A DNA stretch of 64,000 bases, taken from positions 34,581,076 through 34,645,075 of the forward strand of contig CM018037.1 in assembly GCA_008638375.1 (NCBI GenBank), read 5' to 3'. Positions 60,375 to 64,000 of this stretch are shown piece by piece. The position numbers and the translations under genes are program-made. The DNA comes from Nyssa sinensis. Its lineage: Eukaryota; Streptophyta; Magnoliopsida; Cornales; Nyssaceae. The notes under the pieces are model-generated. The model saw only the letters and a program-made list of their open reading frames with translations. It did no database searches and had not been told where the DNA came from. The number at the start of each line of letters is the position of its first letter. Position 1 is the stretch's first letter.

Positions 60375-61400
60375 TAAGGTTCCTTTTGCCTTTTTTTTTT
60401 AGTGTGTAACAATGTCTAATCTATTGGCTTATGGCAAAGGCAAAGCCGCTAATGTAAAGAATGGCTCTCTCAAAGGAAGTGGTACAAGACAAACAAAAAG
60501 AAGTGCAAACAAGCAGACAGGATGAATAAACAAATGCAAGGACAAGTATCCAAGACCTCATCATATCATGTCACACAATCACTTGTCCCAAAAACTTACC
60601 TATAAGGAAATGGACCAAACTGTGTCAGCTCTAACGTCGTTCAATCTTTTCTATGCTTATCTTCTTCCACATAAAAAGGAGACCAACGACATCTTATGTT
60701 AGGCTAACTTTGGATCTTGGAAAGAATTAGGGAAATCAGAAGGAAAATGCTTGAATATGCTTAAAAGTGGTCTCCTTTCTAAGAACTTGTTGAGCATTTT
60801 CCCTTCCCTTACTCTTTTTGGGATCCAAACTGACCGTTAATAAAATATGAAGAGAAATATGTTTTTCTTTGGCCAAAGAAAACAAACAAAAGAAAAAAAA
60901 AAAAGGAAAATGAGGTCAATGATAATTTTCTGTTGGAGGTAAAGCCCTACAAATTGGGAAGTTGGAACTTAGTATTTGAAACTAGAAAATGCACTGACAA
61001 AGTCAAACATATTGTAGTTTATAGATATACAAAAAAATTATGTGATCATAGTGTGTGAATGTATGTATATGTGTGCGTGTGTGTATATATTGTTACATTG
61101 GGAGGCAAAGTCCCAAAGAAAAAGAAAAACTACATAGAAACAGGAAGGAAACGGGATCTAGCAGCCTCTTCCATGTCATCCAACATAAGCTCACCTAGCC
61201 CCATTGGAGAATTGAGGTGAATTTTGTCTAAGTTTTCTGAAAACACCTAATGAAATACCACACTTAAGATAACTTAATTGATACAAGTGTTATACAGAAT
61301 GCAATAATTGACCAGAGAACTTGATTTTTATGTAAATTGTCATCAATAGTTATTATCTCATTTTACAAGTATGATTACATATTCTTTTTCACAAGTCAAC
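60373..61400. other. ABC transporter intron sequence, unclassified
   Basis: AT-rich intronic sequence with a 'gtgtatgtatatgtgtgcgtgtgtgtatat' type TG-rich tract near 61055-61090. I searched it for the transporter's next upstream exon and found none that continues the frame into the 24-nt exon. Confidence 0.4.
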
Positions 61401-62050
61401 TAATTTATTGAGAAAAGGCAAGCTAAGCCAAAGTACATCATTTTTTTTATATAAAAAGGCTAAGCCCAAGTACGTTAAAACTATACAAGGCAAAAAAAAA
61501 AAAACACTTAAGTTTCACATCCCTCAAGAAACTAACAACAGGAACCCCTGTGAACTCATTAGTTGCGGTCCTACTTGCGGATATCTTCAGAAACAAAGAT
61601 CTGAGAAACCTCTGTTTTCCTTTTGAAAATCTCCCCAATCCATTCTTTCCAAACATATCAAAAAATACCAAAGGGATCCAATTTCCAAATGATACTACTT
61701 TCCAAAAATGCTTAAAGGACCAATGCCACATAAGCATTTCTGGGAAGCACCCTAAAAATAACAATAAAAAAGAAGGGGGAAGAAAAAGGTTACACAGAGC
61801 CTTTAACAATGGAAAATACATAAAAAGATAATGCATCAACTTTGCATCCTCTTCATTCATATAACAACGGTTAAAAATTCCTATCTCAACAACTAACAGA
61901 CTGATCAACCATATATTTACTCCTCCACCATTTGAGCTGAAAATGGACACTTTTGAGAGAGACGAGGAACACAGATTGCTTTAAATGGAAAGTTTCTCGC
62001 CCTTCCCTCTTCCCTAAACACAATCAATTCAAGGAGAAAGTTGAATGAGA
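61400..62050 (-). mobile_element. 5'-truncated LINE fragment (ABC transporter intron)
   Basis: Minus-strand translation gives the zinc-binding reverse-transcriptase C-terminal region ('RCYMNEEDAKLMHYLFMYFP', 'LLKALCNLFLP') and a tail ending in 'tacttgggcttagcctttt' and A-rich sequence near 61430. It follows directly behind the RNase H end of another LINE, so the two are separate insertions. Confidence 0.6.
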
Positions 62051-62229
62051 AATTCCCCATTTTGCTTCCCTTCCAGAAAGTGATTCCCAGGCTTCCTTTT
62101 CACATTTGTGTGGAAAAAAAAAAGGTGCTTATCAGAGAGAGCTCAAAACTAACCAAGCTTTCAATCATTATTTACACGGTTCCACAAAATAAACCTGAAA
62201 GGAAGTGTTCTCTCTCTCCCTCTCTCTCT

Positions 62230-64000
62230 AAAAAAAACTAACTCCTACAAACAAGGAGGGAGCACCAAAGCAACATCGTCAGAAACTGGCTTCAATAGAG
62301 CCAGAAAATTTAAAGCCCATGAGTATTTGACATGATAAGCCCATTGGGCAAGCCGATGGGCAGCAGACTTTGCATGTCATTGAGCTTTTAAGAATTTCTT
62401 CTGAACAGAATTCAGACTAAATTATCGCACATCTGAAAATATAGACACGATTTCCTATGAAACTAAGTTCACATTTGACATGGCCTCCATAACAGATTGA
62501 GAATCTCCTTCAAAAATAATATTTTCCCATTCGTGCTCATTTCAGGATACTAAAGCTAGCCTTAGAGCTAAGATTTGGATCAGTTCTCAGCTACATAAAC
62601 AACCAGGGTCCCAAGACTGCCCATTGAGGTTCTTAGCTATGCAAACAATACATGAAGACATCCTTCGACCCTTCACTACCACAAAGTCATTCCTTACAGA
62701 AAGATGTTTAAACACTTCATTGTGTTGTTTTATTGTTCCACATTCCAATGCCAAAAGTACTTTTCACATTATCAGAGAACCCTCGTGATTTCGAGCACCC
62801 ATGTCTCCACACTGAAATCTTTCTGCAAAAAGCCTCAGTAACTTCCAAAGCCTCAATGAGAAATTAATTTGTCATGTTAGGTAGTGTGGAGCTAAATAAT
62901 GTTGTACACCCGACCAAGCATTTCACCTGAAGTGAGATTTTGAATGGGTTATTTTGCTAATTTCACACTTATAACATGTAGCCCTAATTCTATATTATTT
63001 GAGAGTGGCTACTGTGTACTGTGTACTTTAAAATTCCTGTCTTAGATTGTAGTGAAAATCTCAGCAACTCCATAGACGTAGCCCTAGTTTTGGGTGAACC
63101 ACGTAAATCTGGTGTTCCTGCATGTTCTTAATACCTGTTTCTTTCATAATTTTCTTCTCTTATAAATCCTGAGTAGGGTTTTTCCCCAAGACATCATGCA
63201 TGGGGACGCCCATGATAAGAGAACCTACAGAATTCCTAATTCACTCCCCTACTTGCCCTTCCCAAAAGAAATTCTTTTTATTCTTTTCACAACAAATGCT
63301 GGAATGTTCAAGATTTACCATAGAAGTGCCTTTATTAAGGGCAAGTCTACCACCAAAAAATACAATGGTCTAACCTCCTCCTAAATTGTTCAAATTCAGA
63401 ATTCCACACCACTTTTGCCTGAAAAGAACATAGAGGCAGGCCCAGTGAGAAGAAAGAAGCCTTCCCACTTGACACAACCAAATTGGTGGCCAGACCATGT
63501 CTAAATAAAAAGGTCCAATACAAGCTGATAACCCATCCTTATTCTTATTCTAGGAAGACCCTAGGACTACATCAATTTCCATCCTCCCTGTATAATTAAC
63601 TCTCCATCAAGACAAGCCTGCGGGGGGGAGTCTCATTGTCCCCTCTTTAAGCTAAAAATCCATGAATTTCTATTTCTTCCCAATCTGCCACTGAGATAAC
63701 TCCAACTACAGATCATCAGTTCAAAAAATCCACCTTAAAAAAAAATTTCAGCTCACCTTTTACAATTATGCTTGCTAATTTCATTAAGAACCCAGCTTTT
63801 CTAACAAACGCTTTGCAAGACATGATCACTCCACATCTATAAATCTCCCTAATGACCTTTAAGTTTTTTAGCAACCACAAAGCTCAACAACACCCTCATC
63901 AAAAATTAATTGCACCAGCCTCTCACCATATCCACAAGCCTTCTTCCATTGACCACTTATTCACAAACTTCAATGAGCCTACAAAGATCACCACAATCCA
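62230..64000 (-). mobile_element. Degenerate LINE (RNase H region), continuing past the window
   Basis: On the minus strand near 62.25-62.57 kb the sequence decodes as a LINE RNase H domain: 'ALRLALVS', 'ENIIFEGDSQSVMEAM', then 'AHRLAQWAYHVKYSWALNF'. Farther upstream (62.6-64.0 kb) are degenerate segments with LINE-like motifs, including 'ACGYGERLVQLIFDEGVVEL' near 63.92 kb. Stops are frequent. It lies in the presumed intron separating the visible ABC transporter exons from those outside the window. Confidence 0.55.

Noticed and set aside
1..64000. CRISPR arrays, operons, phage-like or bacterial systems
   Set aside because: All genes are plant families with spliceosomal introns; the repeats lack CRISPR spacing and there is no sign of bacterial transfer.

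Overview
The window is nuclear DNA from a eudicot flowering plant. Genes are interrupted by GT-AG introns. The spacers are very AT-rich and packed with plant-type transposable elements: LINEs with an RNase H domain, MITEs, TRIM-like mini-LTR elements, SINE-like sequences and a solo LTR. The proteins belong to plant families (a PLS-class PPR protein, a ZFWD CCCH/WD40 protein, a PEPC-kinase-related kinase). Long introns full of LINEs recall woody eudicots such as grapevine or tea, but the species cannot be named from the sequence alone.

Layout, left to right. 1-3.6 kb: AT-rich spacer with a hairpin MITE. 3.66-3.99 kb (-): small single-exon LysM membrane-anchored protein. 4-17.5 kb: gene-poor, with microsatellites including a 160-bp hairpin, a 248-bp TRIM, hAT-like and Stowaway MITEs, and a long degenerate LINE with nested insertions. 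17.57-19.42 kb (+): intronless PPR gene. 20.67-23.39 kb (-): six-exon sorbitol/L-idonate-type dehydrogenase, intact (367 aa). 25.33-39.65 kb (-): nine-exon ZFWD protein (429 aa). Its introns hold several LINE copies, a solo Copia-like LTR and a SINE-like element. 40-43.5 kb: repeat-rich spacer. 44.80-48.18 kb (+): three-exon PEPKR1-like kinase (537 aa) with a TRIM in its second coding intron. 48.2-51.3 kb: tandem duplications and a hairpin MITE. 51.33-53.02 kb (+): two-exon gene for a predicted plastid protein of unknown function. 54.0 kb to beyond the right edge (-): C-terminal 14 exons (521 codons) of a half-size ABCB28/NAP8-like transporter, whose 5' exons lie past a LINE-filled intron.

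The genes do not form an operon or a single pathway; each appears to be an independent housekeeping or regulatory gene. The gene order is informative. From memory, Arabidopsis has LysM-ZFWD1-ABCB28 around At4g25433-At4g25450 and SDH-ZFWD2 at At5g51970-At5g51980. This window carries neighbours of both blocks in one stretch, as expected for an unduplicated ancestral arrangement.

I found no convincing new biological system. The most useful observations are the two TRIM-like elements, the solo LTR with its nested LINE tail, a GC-AG intron and a 24-nt microexon in the ABC transporter, and a promoter-proximal TIR element at the kinase gene. All exon coordinates were derived by eye from splice consensus, reading-frame continuity and family resemblance.
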